Of a stretch of 18,746 nt of DNA, positions 6,727 through 14,176 are shown in pieces; within the stretch, counting starts at the first letter, position 1, and each line of letters starts with the position of its first letter. Both the position numbers and the translations under genes were made by a program. Where the stretch lies: positions 1 to 18,746 of the forward strand of contig MWDY01000276.1 of the NCBI GenBank assembly GCA_002070755.1. The letters run 5' to 3'. Source of the DNA: Spirochaetes bacterium ADurb.Bin110. Its GTDB lineage: Bacteria; Spirochaetota; Spirochaetia; Treponematales; Rectinemataceae. The notes beneath the pieces are model-generated. The model did no database searches, was not told the origin of the DNA, and worked only from the letters and a program-made list of their open reading frames with translations.

Positions 6727-8847
6727 CTATTCTGGCAAGAGCATACCAGCTCGGAATTGAAGTGTGATGATCTTCGACCCTGAATAACTTGCATAGAAAG
6801 TCATGGTTGCAGGAGCAAGTCCGAAAGCACGAGATTCGAATGAAAAGGACAATCCCGCTGCCCAGTCGTCCATGCGAAAGCTCTCAGTTGATGTGCTATT
6901 CCAGCATGTGTCGAAGAATGGAGCCAGTTCAAAACCTCTCAGGAGCAAGGCTTCTGAAATATCAAAGTATAATTCATGTGGCGAAAATGGGATTTCCACA
7001 TTTGTGATCAAATTGGAGGTCACTGCTTTTCTTGCTGCTGAACTTCTATATCCGTCGTATTTGGATTCCATGAACTCCTGACCATTGAGCGACACCTTCG
7101 AAAAAGCACGAAACTTGGGACTCACCCATTTGGAATCAAATCCTCCTTGGAGAGAGCCATGCAAACCCATTGCATTTTGTAATCCAACAGAGTTTTCCGC
7201 AAAACCTCCTACATTTACTGTGTACCATGGCTGGATAGGAGGGCCTGATTTTTTGTATTTTCTCGGCATCGTTGTCTGAAAAAATGCGCATGTCTGCCAA
7301 TTTGCAATTGAAAAATCCATCTTGAAAAAAATATCGCCTCCAATTTGGAATCCTATTTTCTTTTCTGTGTACGTTTCCATCCAGTTCGTGCGTCCTGCTA
7401 TTTCCCAATAATTAGAGTTATGTGAAAATATAGAAGTTGGGTCATAATCTCCCCATAGGCGAGCAGTAAACCATATGTTAAGGCTGTCTATCGGATTTAC
7501 ACGGAAGGTGGTCTCTATTGCCCAAACCTTTCCTGGGTCTGGGTTAAGAGCATTGAAATAAGATAAATCTGACTTGAACTTCAAATATGAAAAAGCAAGT
7601 GATGCACCTATGCACGCCTCTGTCCCGGTTTCTCCAGGCATCGATGTAAAGGGATCGAAAAGCCTTAGAATCGGTATGCCTCTTAAGATGAGCGAGGTAG
7701 AGGGCTGTTGGCCACTTTGGAGGTCTTTAATAGTCTTGTTAAGATTCTCATGCATTTTGCTACGCAATTCGAATAATCCAGAAGGAGGTGCATTTTCTAG
7801 TTCTTTCCTAGAAATGAGATCTAGTTGCTCAAGAGCATTCTGTGCACTTATTTCGCCTTTTTTTATAATTATGTCAGGGTCAGTAAATTGCATATAGGAT
7901 AGGTTTTCCACATCATTGCGGATTACCAAGGCCTTAGATCTTTCTATTCCTGCCATGCCCGCACGAGTTTTTCCTATATCTACGGAACGGTTGATAACTG
8001 TCACTGGACTCGAAAAGTTCATCGCTCGGTTATAGAAGGCAGTTGAAATCACAAGGCGGTTGCTGAATTGGAGGGCAGGTTCGACAGGCGCAATAGTAGT
8101 AGCTCCTGCATCGATAAGGATAAATTGGTCGAATGCTTGAGGCTCGAAAACAGCTGGCATTGCAAATGCGCTTGCCATGACAAGATCAAATGGACCTTCT
8201 GCTATCCATATCTGCTGTCGAGACTTGAGATCCTCAGCCGTTATGATAATTGGAATCGCTGTCTCAGAGACATCCAGTCTGCCGATTATCTTCCTCAGAG
8301 TAGCCCTGAACATTTCGGTATTGATGAGGCCACCATTTGTGGGTATTACTGGTGTAAAGAAAGACTCGAGCGGGAGCGCTTGAATGAGAAATTCGATGTC
8401 TTGGGGTGAATATCCAGCAGCATATAGCATTCCAACAACAGCTCCCATGGAACTTGCTACAATGAAATCTGGATAAATGCCGGCCTTTTCCAGCGTTTTT
8501 AGTACGCCGATATGCGCATAAGCCCGCGCCGATCCTCCACAGAGTACAATTCCAAGAGGGGGGTGTGGTTGATTGTCCTTGTTTTGATCGACCTCGAGGG
8601 ACTCTGTTTTTTCCTTGAGCCTTGAAATAAACGCCTCTTCTCCTAAGAACACCGGTTTTGTAATATTGCGAAGAGTATCTCCTTTCGGGAAGGCATATTC
8701 GAAATTATTAAAGGATGAAGGTTCTCGAGGGGAAGGCGGATTTTGCTGAGCTTGAAGATTCAAGATTGATAGGGATATTAAGAGAAGCGATAATAGCATA
8801 AGGAGAATCTGGCTGCGAATTCTATACGCATTAGGAATAGCCTTCAT
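6727..8847 (-). CDS. Patatin-like phospholipase with signal peptide and probable C-terminal outer-membrane barrel
   Basis: Residues 1-34 form a signal peptide (basic start, long Leu/Ile core, cut near LQAQQ). The patatin domain spans about 97-300: the oxyanion-loop segment GGSARAYAHIGVL at 104-116, the nucleophile elbow ASSMG with Ser133, and the catalytic Asp246 in LIDAGAT. The elbow and Asp motifs deviate from the usual GxSxG and DGG/DGA but keep Ser and Asp. From about residue 390 to the end (706) alternating polar/aromatic strands resemble an outer-membrane barrel, as in PlpD-type two-domain patatins (type Vd autotransporter architecture). I infer this from pattern and length. The ATG at 8847 follows CAGGAA. 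A microrepeat at 7616 is read as GTEA near the start of the barrel-like part. It stands alone between convergent and divergent neighbours. Confidence 0.88.
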   Translation of the reverse strand: MKAIPNAYRIRSQILLMLLSLLLISLSILNLQAQQNPPSPREPSSFNNFEYAFPKGDTLRNITKPVFLGEEAFISRLKEKTESLEVDQNKDNQPHPPLGIVLCGGSARAYAHIGVLKTLEKAGIYPDFIVASSMGAVVGMLYAAGYSPQDIEFLIQALPLESFFTPVIPTNGGLINTEMFRATLRKIIGRLDVSETAIPIIITAEDLKSRQQIWIAEGPFDLVMASAFAMPAVFEPQAFDQFILIDAGATTIAPVEPALQFSNRLVISTAFYNRAMNFSSPVTVINRSVDIGKTRAGMAGIERSKALVIRNDVENLSYMQFTDPDIIIKKGEISAQNALEQLDLISRKELENAPPSGLFELRSKMHENLNKTIKDLQSGQQPSTSLILRGIPILRLFDPFTSMPGETGTEACIGASLAFSYLKFKSDLSYFNALNPDPGKVWAIETTFRVNPIDSLNIWFTARLWGDYDPTSIFSHNSNYWEIAGRTNWMETYTEKKIGFQIGGDIFFKMDFSIANWQTCAFFQTTMPRKYKKSGPPIQPWYTVNVGGFAENSVGLQNAMGLHGSLQGGFDSKWVSPKFRAFSKVSLNGQEFMESKYDGYRSSAARKAVTSNLITNVEIPFSPHELYFDISEALLLRGFELAPFFDTCWNSTSTESFRMDDWAAGLSFSFESRAFGLAPATMTFYASYSGSKIITLQFRAGMLLPE
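7616..7626 (-). repeat. Degenerate microrepeat in the patatin gene (read as GTEA)
   Basis: GCCTCTGTCCC is the reverse-complement core with one internal change (T for C) and a changed edge base. On the coding strand it gives Gly-Thr-Glu-Ala between MPGET and CIGAS. Confidence 0.6.
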
Positions 8848-9152
8848 TTCCTGTTAGTATATATTGATATGAGCTGGGCACGGAAGAGTATTTTTGTGGA
8901 TTTTTAAATATTGCAAGATTTTTTCGGCTGTCATTGTGACAAAGCGATTTTTGAAAGCTTCTATTGGTGTTTTGTAAATAAAAAATAATCGGAGCCTTGC
9001 CAATACCTCGACAATGGCAATGTAGATTTGCTATTCTTTTACTATGGAAAGCGATGGTTCATCTACAGGGGACTCTGACTATTTCATATGCATAGGTTTT
9101 ATAGGTGTTGAAGCAAAAGCGATAGCTCTCATATTTGCAGACGAGGTATACA
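8848..9152. other. Divergent promoter region between the patatin gene and the CNNM gene
   Basis: The 305-bp interval holds AT-rich runs and no stable gene-length frame. For the patatin gene a weak promoter is possible (minus strand TTGCAA at 8911-8916, 18 nt, AATACT at 8887-8892). For the CNNM gene see the promoter at 9008-9037. A 39-codon frame at 9044-9163 is listed separately. Confidence 0.5.
9008..9037 (+). promoter_or_regulatory. Candidate promoter for the CNNM/CorC gene
   Basis: TCGACA at 9008-9013, 18-nt spacer, TATTCT at 9032-9037. Transcription would begin near 9044, exactly at the ATG of a short frame. Confidence 0.4.
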
Positions 9153-9163
9153 ATGATTTCTGA
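9044..9163 (+). CDS. Possible 39-residue upstream ORF overlapping the CNNM start
   Basis: The ATG at 9044 opens 39 codons beginning MESDGSSTGDSDYF, with a hydrophobic middle, ending in TGA at 9161-9163. It overlaps the CNNM start (9153) by 11 bp in another frame. It has no Shine-Dalgarno sequence, but the predicted promoter would make its mRNA nearly leaderless. It may be a regulatory upstream ORF or mere chance; I do not recognise the peptide. Confidence 0.2.
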   Translation: MESDGSSTGDSDYFICIGFIGVEAKAIALIFADEVYNDF

Positions 9164-10439
9164 AATCCTCGTCCTTTTAGCCCTCATTCTGATAAACGGA
9201 TTCTTTTCTCTCTCTGAGACAGCCCTCGTATCATCTAGAAAAGCTAGGCTCAAGGCTGAAGCAGATAAAGGGAAAAGTACTTACAAGCTTGCCCTTAATA
9301 CCCGGGAATCTCCAAGCCGCTATCTTTCTACAATACAAGTAGCAATAACACTTATTGGCATACTTATAGGCACAATAAGCGGTACGACTTTTTCGCAGCT
9401 TCTAGCCCAATGGCTCTCAAGATGGTCTTTTGTTGGCAGATATGCCGATTCTTTAGCTGTGGCTATTGTGGTTTTAGCGATAACCTTTCTCTCTGTAGTT
9501 GTCGGCGAACTCGTTCCTAAATCCATAGCGCTACGCAATCCTGAGTATATAGCTGCTCTTACTATAAAGCCCATGCATGCTTTGAGCGTTGTCTTTTATC
9601 CTATTGTAAGATTTCTCTCTTCGGTTACCGACAGCCTTACGAAGCTTCTTAGATTCTCGCATAAAGCCGAGCCTGCTATCACTCCAGAAGAAGTAAGGAT
9701 TCTATTAGAACAAGGAGAAAAATCAGGGGTATTTGAGGCAGCTGAACGCGAGATGATGGAAGAGGTGTTGAGTCTGGATGACAGGCGAGTCACAATGTTC
9801 ATGACACCTAGAACCGAAGTAGTAACGCTGAATGTAAAGGATTCTCGAGACTCTCACATCAGGGGTATTATCAAGAATTCCGAATATGGTTATTTGCCTG
9901 TAATAGATGGAGATCTGGATCACACAATAGGTATGGTGTCGGTGAAGCGAGCACTTACATGTATGGCAGAAGGTTGTTTTTTATCTTTAGAAACATGCAT
10001 GGAGCCAGCAGTTATGATCCCAGAGTCATTATCGGGTTTGCAAGCGCTTGCTATTCTCCGCGATGCTAAGAAGTCATCTGGTCTGATAGTTGATGAATTT
10101 GGGGGGATCTCAGGCATTGTAACGATAGCCGATTTGCTAGAGGCTATTGCAAATCTTTCAGAAATAGAGACAGAAGAAGCTCCTCAGATTTTAAAGCGCA
10201 GTGATGGCTCCTATCTTGTTGATGGTTCGATGCCAATCGATGAATTTGCCGAGAGCCTTGGTATCAATCTCGATATCATATCAAGTGAAGATTACGATAC
10301 CGTTGCAGGTTTTATTCTTCACTGTGGAGGCTCAATTCCTAGAGCTGGAGATATAATAGAATGGCCTCCTTTAAGAATTGAAATTGTGGACATGGATGGA
10401 AAACGGATCGATAAAGTATTAGTACAGAAATCTGAGTAA
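9153..10439 (+). CDS. CNNM/CorC (HlyC)-family membrane protein with CBS pair
   Basis: Three family domains occur in order. An N-terminal DUF21/CNNM membrane domain (about residues 1-190) has four hydrophobic segments, including ILVLLALILINGFFSLSETA, and the conserved GELVPKSIALRNPE. A CBS pair (about 210-330) begins MTPRTEVVTLN and includes LIVDEFGGISGIVTIADLLEAI. A C-terminal CorC_HlyC domain (about 345-425) contains DEFAESLGINL and DYDTVAGFIL. Relatives are implicated in Mg2+/Co2+ export or resistance; the substrate cannot be told from sequence. The start ATG at 9153 has GAGG 7 nt upstream and MISEILVLLA begins the membrane domain; an in-frame TTG at 9135 is less likely. Length (428) is typical. 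It has no adjacent partner gene. Confidence 0.93.
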   Translation: MISEILVLLALILINGFFSLSETALVSSRKARLKAEADKGKSTYKLALNTRESPSRYLSTIQVAITLIGILIGTISGTTFSQLLAQWLSRWSFVGRYADSLAVAIVVLAITFLSVVVGELVPKSIALRNPEYIAALTIKPMHALSVVFYPIVRFLSSVTDSLTKLLRFSHKAEPAITPEEVRILLEQGEKSGVFEAAEREMMEEVLSLDDRRVTMFMTPRTEVVTLNVKDSRDSHIRGIIKNSEYGYLPVIDGDLDHTIGMVSVKRALTCMAEGCFLSLETCMEPAVMIPESLSGLQALAILRDAKKSSGLIVDEFGGISGIVTIADLLEAIANLSEIETEEAPQILKRSDGSYLVDGSMPIDEFAESLGINLDIISSEDYDTVAGFILHCGGSIPRAGDIIEWPPLRIEIVDMDGKRIDKVLVQKSE

Positions 10440-10515
10440 GTTCTTCTTTAGGCTTTTTTAATATAGATAAAATTTACGCATAGCTTCCAAAGTCCGAAGG
10501 TTGCGAAAATCAATC

Positions 10516-10995
10516 TTAATGCCTTTTTTTGAAAATCAAGTGCTTCTGAAGCATGAAATTGTAAAAAATAGATACAACAACATCTACAATAAGCCTTGTG
10601 AGCTTATAGTCTATCTTGCTGAGAGATGTAAGGGTAAAAGTTCCTGCGGATTTTAAGGCGATGCTACCTAAGACCATTGGGAAAAACATGACAAGCTGCT
10701 GAAGAACGGAAAATTTATATTGTGCATCCTTTGAATAAAAGCTCCATTTTCTATTCACGCTGAAATTGACAACCGCCCCTACAATACCTCCAGCAGCGAT
10801 CGAGATAGTATAATGGATATGGAAGACTTCTGTAATAAAAATCATTGTACAGTAATCAATTACTCCACCAACAAAAGCGGATATTTGTGCTTTTGAGAAA
10901 GTAAGGGCTGAACGCAGCCAAGTAATGAATGCTTTTTGTTTATTCTTTGTTATTTTCCGCAATTTTCGATTCACTCTTTCTATTTTCTTCTTCAT
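10516..10995 (-). CDS. GtrA-like four-helix membrane protein
   Basis: GtrA-family proteins are small integral membrane proteins, often linked to polyprenyl-phosphate sugar flipping or surface glycan modification. Four hydrophobic segments are visible: SAFVGGVIDYCTMIFI, IAAGGIVGAVVNF, LVMFFPMVLGSIAL and LIVDVVVSIFYNFML. The family hallmark NFSVNRKWSF follows helix two and LQKHLIFKKRH ends the protein. A Lys/Arg-rich N-terminus of about 30 residues precedes helix one. The ATG at 10995 is chosen; an ATG at 11004 and a TTG at 11010 are also in frame, and none has a good ribosome site. It overlaps the upstream phosphatidyltransferase gene by 56 bp, pointing to translational coupling and a shared lipid-linked process. 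The start is uncertain. Confidence 0.85.
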   Translation of the reverse strand: MKKKIERVNRKLRKITKNKQKAFITWLRSALTFSKAQISAFVGGVIDYCTMIFITEVFHIHYTISIAAGGIVGAVVNFSVNRKWSFYSKDAQYKFSVLQQLVMFFPMVLGSIALKSAGTFTLTSLSKIDYKLTRLIVDVVVSIFYNFMLQKHLIFKKRH

Positions 10996-11686
10996 CACGC
11001 TCATTGGCAATTTTGGCTAGTTTTTTGAATTCAGAAAAATTTGAAATCCCTAGGATGATATCTGCTATTGCGGCGAGGTACATGATACTTCCTTGGAAAA
11101 TAACTTCAACCACAAGAAAAAGGGAAATAAGAATTCTGGTTTCGGTCGGGCTCAATTTGCCCGCATCGATGGAATAGCTACCACTGATCTTATAGCGAAG
11201 CAAGGCGATCATTATTTCTAGACCATAAAGCACGACAAAGGCATATCCCAAAATTTTTTGGAAGCTATTTGCGTAGATAGCAAATCCAAGACCGATAAGT
11301 ACGATACCCAACCAATCTACGACAAGATCGAGCATAAAGCCGTACCATTTTCTTGGCTTTTTTCTATAGTAAGCTACTCGTCCGTCGAGTGAATCTCCGA
11401 ACCATGAAATGAAAAAGCCAGCAACGCCAATAAGAAGAAAGCGAGTGTCAAGTAGTTTTGCGAGAATGAAGCTCAAAAAGACAATCACATTTCCTAAAAA
11501 TCCTATTGCCGTGAGCATATTAGAGCTCATCCAGTAAGGTATATATTGAACTAGAAAGGCAATGGCTTTCTGTTCCTGTTTTTTAAGTAGATTGGTTCTT
11601 ATACGATCCTGTGAAATGATTGGTAATGCATGATCTATTAAGCTCTTTTTTTGCTTTGTTTTTATTTTACTATTATCTTTATTCAT
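10940..11686 (-). CDS. CDP-alcohol phosphatidyltransferase family protein
   Basis: Members transfer a phosphatidyl (or related phospho-alcohol) group from a CDP-linked donor to an alcohol at the membrane. The signature D-x2-D-G-x2-A-R-x9-G-x3-D-x3-D is present as FGDSLDGRVAYYRKKPRKWY followed by GFMLDLVVD: all four Asp and both Gly are kept, but the Arg after Ala is Tyr. Several hydrophobic helices follow. The product (phosphatidylglycerol phosphate, phosphatidylinositol phosphate, cardiolipin or other) cannot be told. The ATG at 11686 has GAGG 6 nt upstream; an ATG at 11701 would remove that site. A promoter with a perfect TATAAT lies upstream, and the gene overlaps the GtrA-like gene downstream. 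The last 25 residues are strongly charged and encoded partly in the overlap. Confidence 0.9.
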   Translation of the reverse strand: MNKDNSKIKTKQKKSLIDHALPIISQDRIRTNLLKKQEQKAIAFLVQYIPYWMSSNMLTAIGFLGNVIVFLSFILAKLLDTRFLLIGVAGFFISWFGDSLDGRVAYYRKKPRKWYGFMLDLVVDWLGIVLIGLGFAIYANSFQKILGYAFVVLYGLEIMIALLRYKISGSYSIDAGKLSPTETRILISLFLVVEVIFQGSIMYLAAIADIILGISNFSEFKKLAKIANERDEEENRKSESKIAENNKE

Positions 11687-11708
11687 TTCTTGCCTCAACA
11701 TCTCTCTT

Positions 11709-11720
11709 TACTTCAATTGA
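11709..11720. promoter_or_regulatory. Perfect 12-bp palindrome CTTCAATTGAAG
   Basis: It lies about 12 nt downstream of the -10 box of the phosphatidyltransferase promoter, close to the predicted transcription start, a position typical for a repressor site. No factor can be named. Confidence 0.35.
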
Positions 11721-11731
11721 AGAATCTTTAA

Positions 11732-11761
11732 CAATTATACACAAATGGATTTTTGTCTGGC
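11732..11761 (-). promoter_or_regulatory. Candidate promoter of the phosphatidyltransferase/GtrA pair
   Basis: Minus strand: -35 TTGCCA, 18-nt spacer, -10 TATAAT (perfect). The start would fall about 40 nt before the ATG at 11686. This is the best promoter match in the window. Confidence 0.65.
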
Positions 11762-11767
11762 AATGGG

Positions 11768-11788
11768 CTCTAAAAGTACCTATCTTTT
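11768..11788. repeat. 7-7-7 inverted repeat between divergent membrane-protein genes
   Basis: CTAAAAG, TACCTAT, CTTTTAG. It lies just upstream of the -35 of the minus-strand promoter and 46 nt before the plus-strand gene, so it could be an operator or a short hairpin. The geometry is like that of the ferritin leader repeat, though the sequence differs. Confidence 0.35.
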
Positions 11789-11834
11789 AGATATGTGTCA
11801 ATCAAAGGGCATGATATTATTTGGGTATGAGGCT

Positions 11835-12521
11835 ATGAACAAGAAAAAACTCTTCTATATTGCTATCTATGCGATAGGGATGGCGTATCTCGAGGCGACG
11901 ATCGTCGTATATCTGAGAGGCTTGTATGGCATTGCTGATCTGATGACCAGTGTGCCGGCATTCGATCCTCAAGTATCGATCATCGAACTGGGGCGAGAAT
12001 TGGCTACGCTCATTATGCTGCTTGCTGTTGGTCTTGCATCTGGCAAGAGACTTCAATCGCAGATTGGGTTTGCCCTTTATGCATTTGGACTCTGGGACAT
12101 TTGGTATTATATATGGCTTGTCGTTTTCATCGGATTTCCTCATTCATTGTTCGATTGGGACCTGCTCTTTCTTATTCCGCTCCCATGGTGGGGGCCTGTG
12201 ATTGCACCCGTTATGATCTCAGTTCTCATGATAATTGGCGGAGCGAGGCTTGCTTTACTTGAGGAAAGAGGTTTCCTGGTAAGGCCTAAATGGCCGGACT
12301 GGGCAATGCTCGCCACTGGGGCTTGCACCATGCTATATGCATTTATGAGCAATGCAATTGCGAGCTTGCCATCTAGCGTGGAAAGCCTTAACGATCTTAG
12401 ACCGAGCTCATTCTTATGGTCAATTTTTCTTGTAGGATATGGAATTGCTACATATGCAATCTGGAGAATTCTATATAAGAGTCTGGATGAACCAGCGATG
12501 CACAGGAGCGGCAGGAATTAG
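11835..12521 (+). CDS. Integral membrane protein of unknown function
   Basis: I do not recognise the family. About six hydrophobic segments are visible: LFYIAIYAIGMAYLEATIVV, LATLIMLLAVGLASG, an aromatic-rich ALYAFGLWDIWYYIWLVVFI, PWWGPVIAPVMISVLMIIGG, WAMLATGACTMLYAFMSNAI and FLWSIFLVGYGIATYAIW. Loops are short and there is no extra soluble domain. The GLWDIWYYIW and PLPWWGPV motifs are the most distinctive. The ATG at 11835 starts a normal MNKKKLFYIAIY membrane N-terminus with GAGG close upstream; an ATG at 11745 would add 30 unlikely residues. Its 3' end overlaps the convergent pdxT gene by 51 bp. The membrane location is sure; the role is unknown. Confidence 0.75.
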   Translation: MNKKKLFYIAIYAIGMAYLEATIVVYLRGLYGIADLMTSVPAFDPQVSIIELGRELATLIMLLAVGLASGKRLQSQIGFALYAFGLWDIWYYIWLVVFIGFPHSLFDWDLLFLIPLPWWGPVIAPVMISVLMIIGGARLALLEERGFLVRPKWPDWAMLATGACTMLYAFMSNAIASLPSSVESLNDLRPSSFLWSIFLVGYGIATYAIWRILYKSLDEPAMHRSGRN

Positions 12522-13055
12522 TTCGGGGTGAAATGTCGCTGCTATTATCGAGCCTTGGCGAATCATTACGGGCTCATCCTGATACATTGCAAGGATCTCG
12601 ACCTCTTTTCCAGAAGCGAGTATGCGTGGTGCTCGTATGAATATGCCTTCTATTTTGCCTATGCTGCTTATGATGGTTTGTACTGGTGCATGAAAGCTAT
12701 CTACTTGACGTCCATAAGCATTGCGCTTGACCCTAATATCTAGGACACCGAGGCTCATTTGATTATTTCCTTCGATATCCTTTGCGAGGAGAATTAAGCC
12801 AGCACAAGTTGCAAGTATTGGCATCCCATTTTCGATTCGGCGCTTGAGTTCCTCGAACATGCCGAAGCGTTCGAGCAGCATGCTCATAACCGTGCTTTCA
12901 CCTCCAGGGATGATAAGTGCGGTCAAGGACTCCAGGTCGGAATAGCGTCGAACTTCTGCGATGTCGCAGCGAGGGAATCCAGCACGCTCAAGGGCTTTGC
13001 CATGAGCTTCGTAGTCTCCCTGAAGCGCGAGAAGTCCTATGCGATGGCTACTCAC
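12471..13055 (-). CDS. pdxT: Pyridoxal 5'-phosphate synthase glutaminase subunit PdxT
   Basis: PdxT hydrolyses glutamine and channels ammonia to PdxS. Class-I glutaminase marks are in place: [12 protein letters not shown] at the N-terminus, PGGEST around residue 50, the nucleophile Cys in [10 protein letters not shown] near residue 84, and the His-Glu of ATFHPEL near residue 176. The GTG at 13055 is chosen because it overlaps the pdxS stop as GTGA (4 bp) with GAGGGG 4-9 nt upstream, a typical coupled start; a TTG one codon earlier is also possible. At its 3' end it overlaps the plus-strand membrane protein gene by 51 bp. No terminator is seen within the overlap. Confidence 0.96.
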   Translation of the reverse strand: MSSHRIGLLALQGDYEAHGKALERAGFPRCDIAEVRRYSDLESLTALIIPGGESTVMSMLLERFGMFEELKRRIENGMPILATCAGLILLAKDIEGNNQMSLGVLDIRVKRNAYGRQVDSFHAPVQTIISSIGKIEGIFIRAPRILASGKEVEILAMYQDEPVMIRQGSIIAATFHPELIPAAPVHRWFIQTLI

Positions 13056-13957
13056 CAACCCCTCTCTGAGATCTTTTGATTCTCAGCAAGTTCATCAAGG
13101 CCGATGCCGACCATCGGTTCGCCGAGGTCCTCTGAGATCTCTGCAAGGATTTTTGGATCTTTATAATGGACAACTGCTGATACAATGGCTTTTGCTCTGC
13201 GTTCAGGATTGCTTGATTTAAAGATACCCGAGCCGACAAAGACGGACTCTGCACCGAGCTGCATCATCAATGCTGCATCCGCGGGAGTAGCAACGCCACC
13301 AGCTGAAAAATTGGGAACAGGAAGCTTGCCTGTCTTTGCTACTTCCCATACGAGCTCGAATGGTGCGCCTAGCTCCTTTGCTTCAGTCATGAGTTCTTCC
13401 TCCGGAAGGCCAACTAGACGAGCTATTCCATCCCGAACTGTGCGCATATGTCGTACGGCTTCAATGATATCGCCTGTACCTGCTTCTCCTTTTGTGCGAA
13501 TCATGGCTGCACCTTCGCCAATTCGTCGTAGGGCTTCTCCTAGGTCACGGCAGCCACATACAAATGGCACCTTGAAAGGATGCTTATATACATGAAAGCG
13601 ATCATCGGCGGGAGTGAGAACTTCGGATTCATCGATAAAATCGACACCAAGAGCCTCGAGTATCTGGGCTTCTACAAAATGACCTATGCGACATTTTGCC
13701 ATGACCGGAATTGAGACAGCATCTTGAATTTCTTTTATAATCTTTGGATCGGACATGCGAGCAACGCCTCCTTGGACTCTGATGTCGGCTGGTACGCGCT
13801 CGAGAGCCATAACCGCACAAGCTCCCGCCTTTTCGGCAATTTTTGCTTGGGCAGCATTGGTTACATCCATGATAACGCCGCCTCTGAGCATTTCGGCAAG
13901 TCCTACTTTTATATGCCACTGTTCGCTCTGGCGGTCAGACCATAATCTCTGTTCCAT
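13052..13957 (-). CDS. pdxS: Pyridoxal 5'-phosphate synthase subunit PdxS
   Basis: PdxS builds PLP from ribose 5-phosphate, glyceraldehyde 3-phosphate and ammonia in a dodecamer with PdxT. The 301 residues are typical. Catalytic residues correspond to the B. subtilis ones shifted by seven: Asp31 ([11 protein letters not shown]), Lys88 (VMAKCRIGH) and Lys156 ([11 protein letters not shown]). The phosphate loop and the [20 protein letters not shown] and FVGSGIFKS segments are also conserved. The usual AKARIGH is AKCRIGH here. The start ATG at 13957 has GAGGAG upstream. A promoter is likely at 14015-14043. ThrC in this window is one of many PLP users, but no regulatory link is visible. Confidence 0.97.
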   Translation of the reverse strand: MEQRLWSDRQSEQWHIKVGLAEMLRGGVIMDVTNAAQAKIAEKAGACAVMALERVPADIRVQGGVARMSDPKIIKEIQDAVSIPVMAKCRIGHFVEAQILEALGVDFIDESEVLTPADDRFHVYKHPFKVPFVCGCRDLGEALRRIGEGAAMIRTKGEAGTGDIIEAVRHMRTVRDGIARLVGLPEEELMTEAKELGAPFELVWEVAKTGKLPVPNFSAGGVATPADAALMMQLGAESVFVGSGIFKSSNPERRAKAIVSAVVHYKDPKILAEISEDLGEPMVGIGLDELAENQKISERGW

Positions 13958-14014
13958 AATATTATCTCCTCACTGTTGGCGGTGTGGAAGGAATCTGATT
14001 GGTTGCAAGACTAA

Positions 14015-14043
14015 AGATTAGCGAAAAAAAGCTTGTTACGCAA
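14015..14043 (-). promoter_or_regulatory. Candidate pdxST promoter
   Basis: Minus strand: -35 TTGCGT, 17-nt spacer, -10 TAATCT, about 58 nt before the pdxS ATG. The rest of the 219-bp interval before glcD shows only a small inverted repeat spanning the glcD stop (CTAAGC/GCTTAG, 14167-14180). Confidence 0.45.
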
Positions 14044-14176
14044 GGGTTGGAGATGCAGCAGCCCAAGGCATTGTGTTTTCGAGAATCGGGTGCTACGACC
14101 TATCTCGTAAGGACAACTTGGGTTAATCCTGATTATGAGAGACTTTGGAGTAATTCTTGCAACCATCTAAGCGGGC

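Noticed and set aside
6531..6767. 78-residue GTG-initiated frame as a real gene
   Set aside because: No ribosome site, low-complexity N-terminal half partly made of repeats, and antisense overlap with the end of the patatin gene. Kept only as a possible remnant.
11949..11960. TSVP tetrapeptide in the unknown membrane protein as another microrepeat
   Set aside because: The codons are ACC AGT GTG CCG, which do not match the 13-mer; the peptide match is coincidental.
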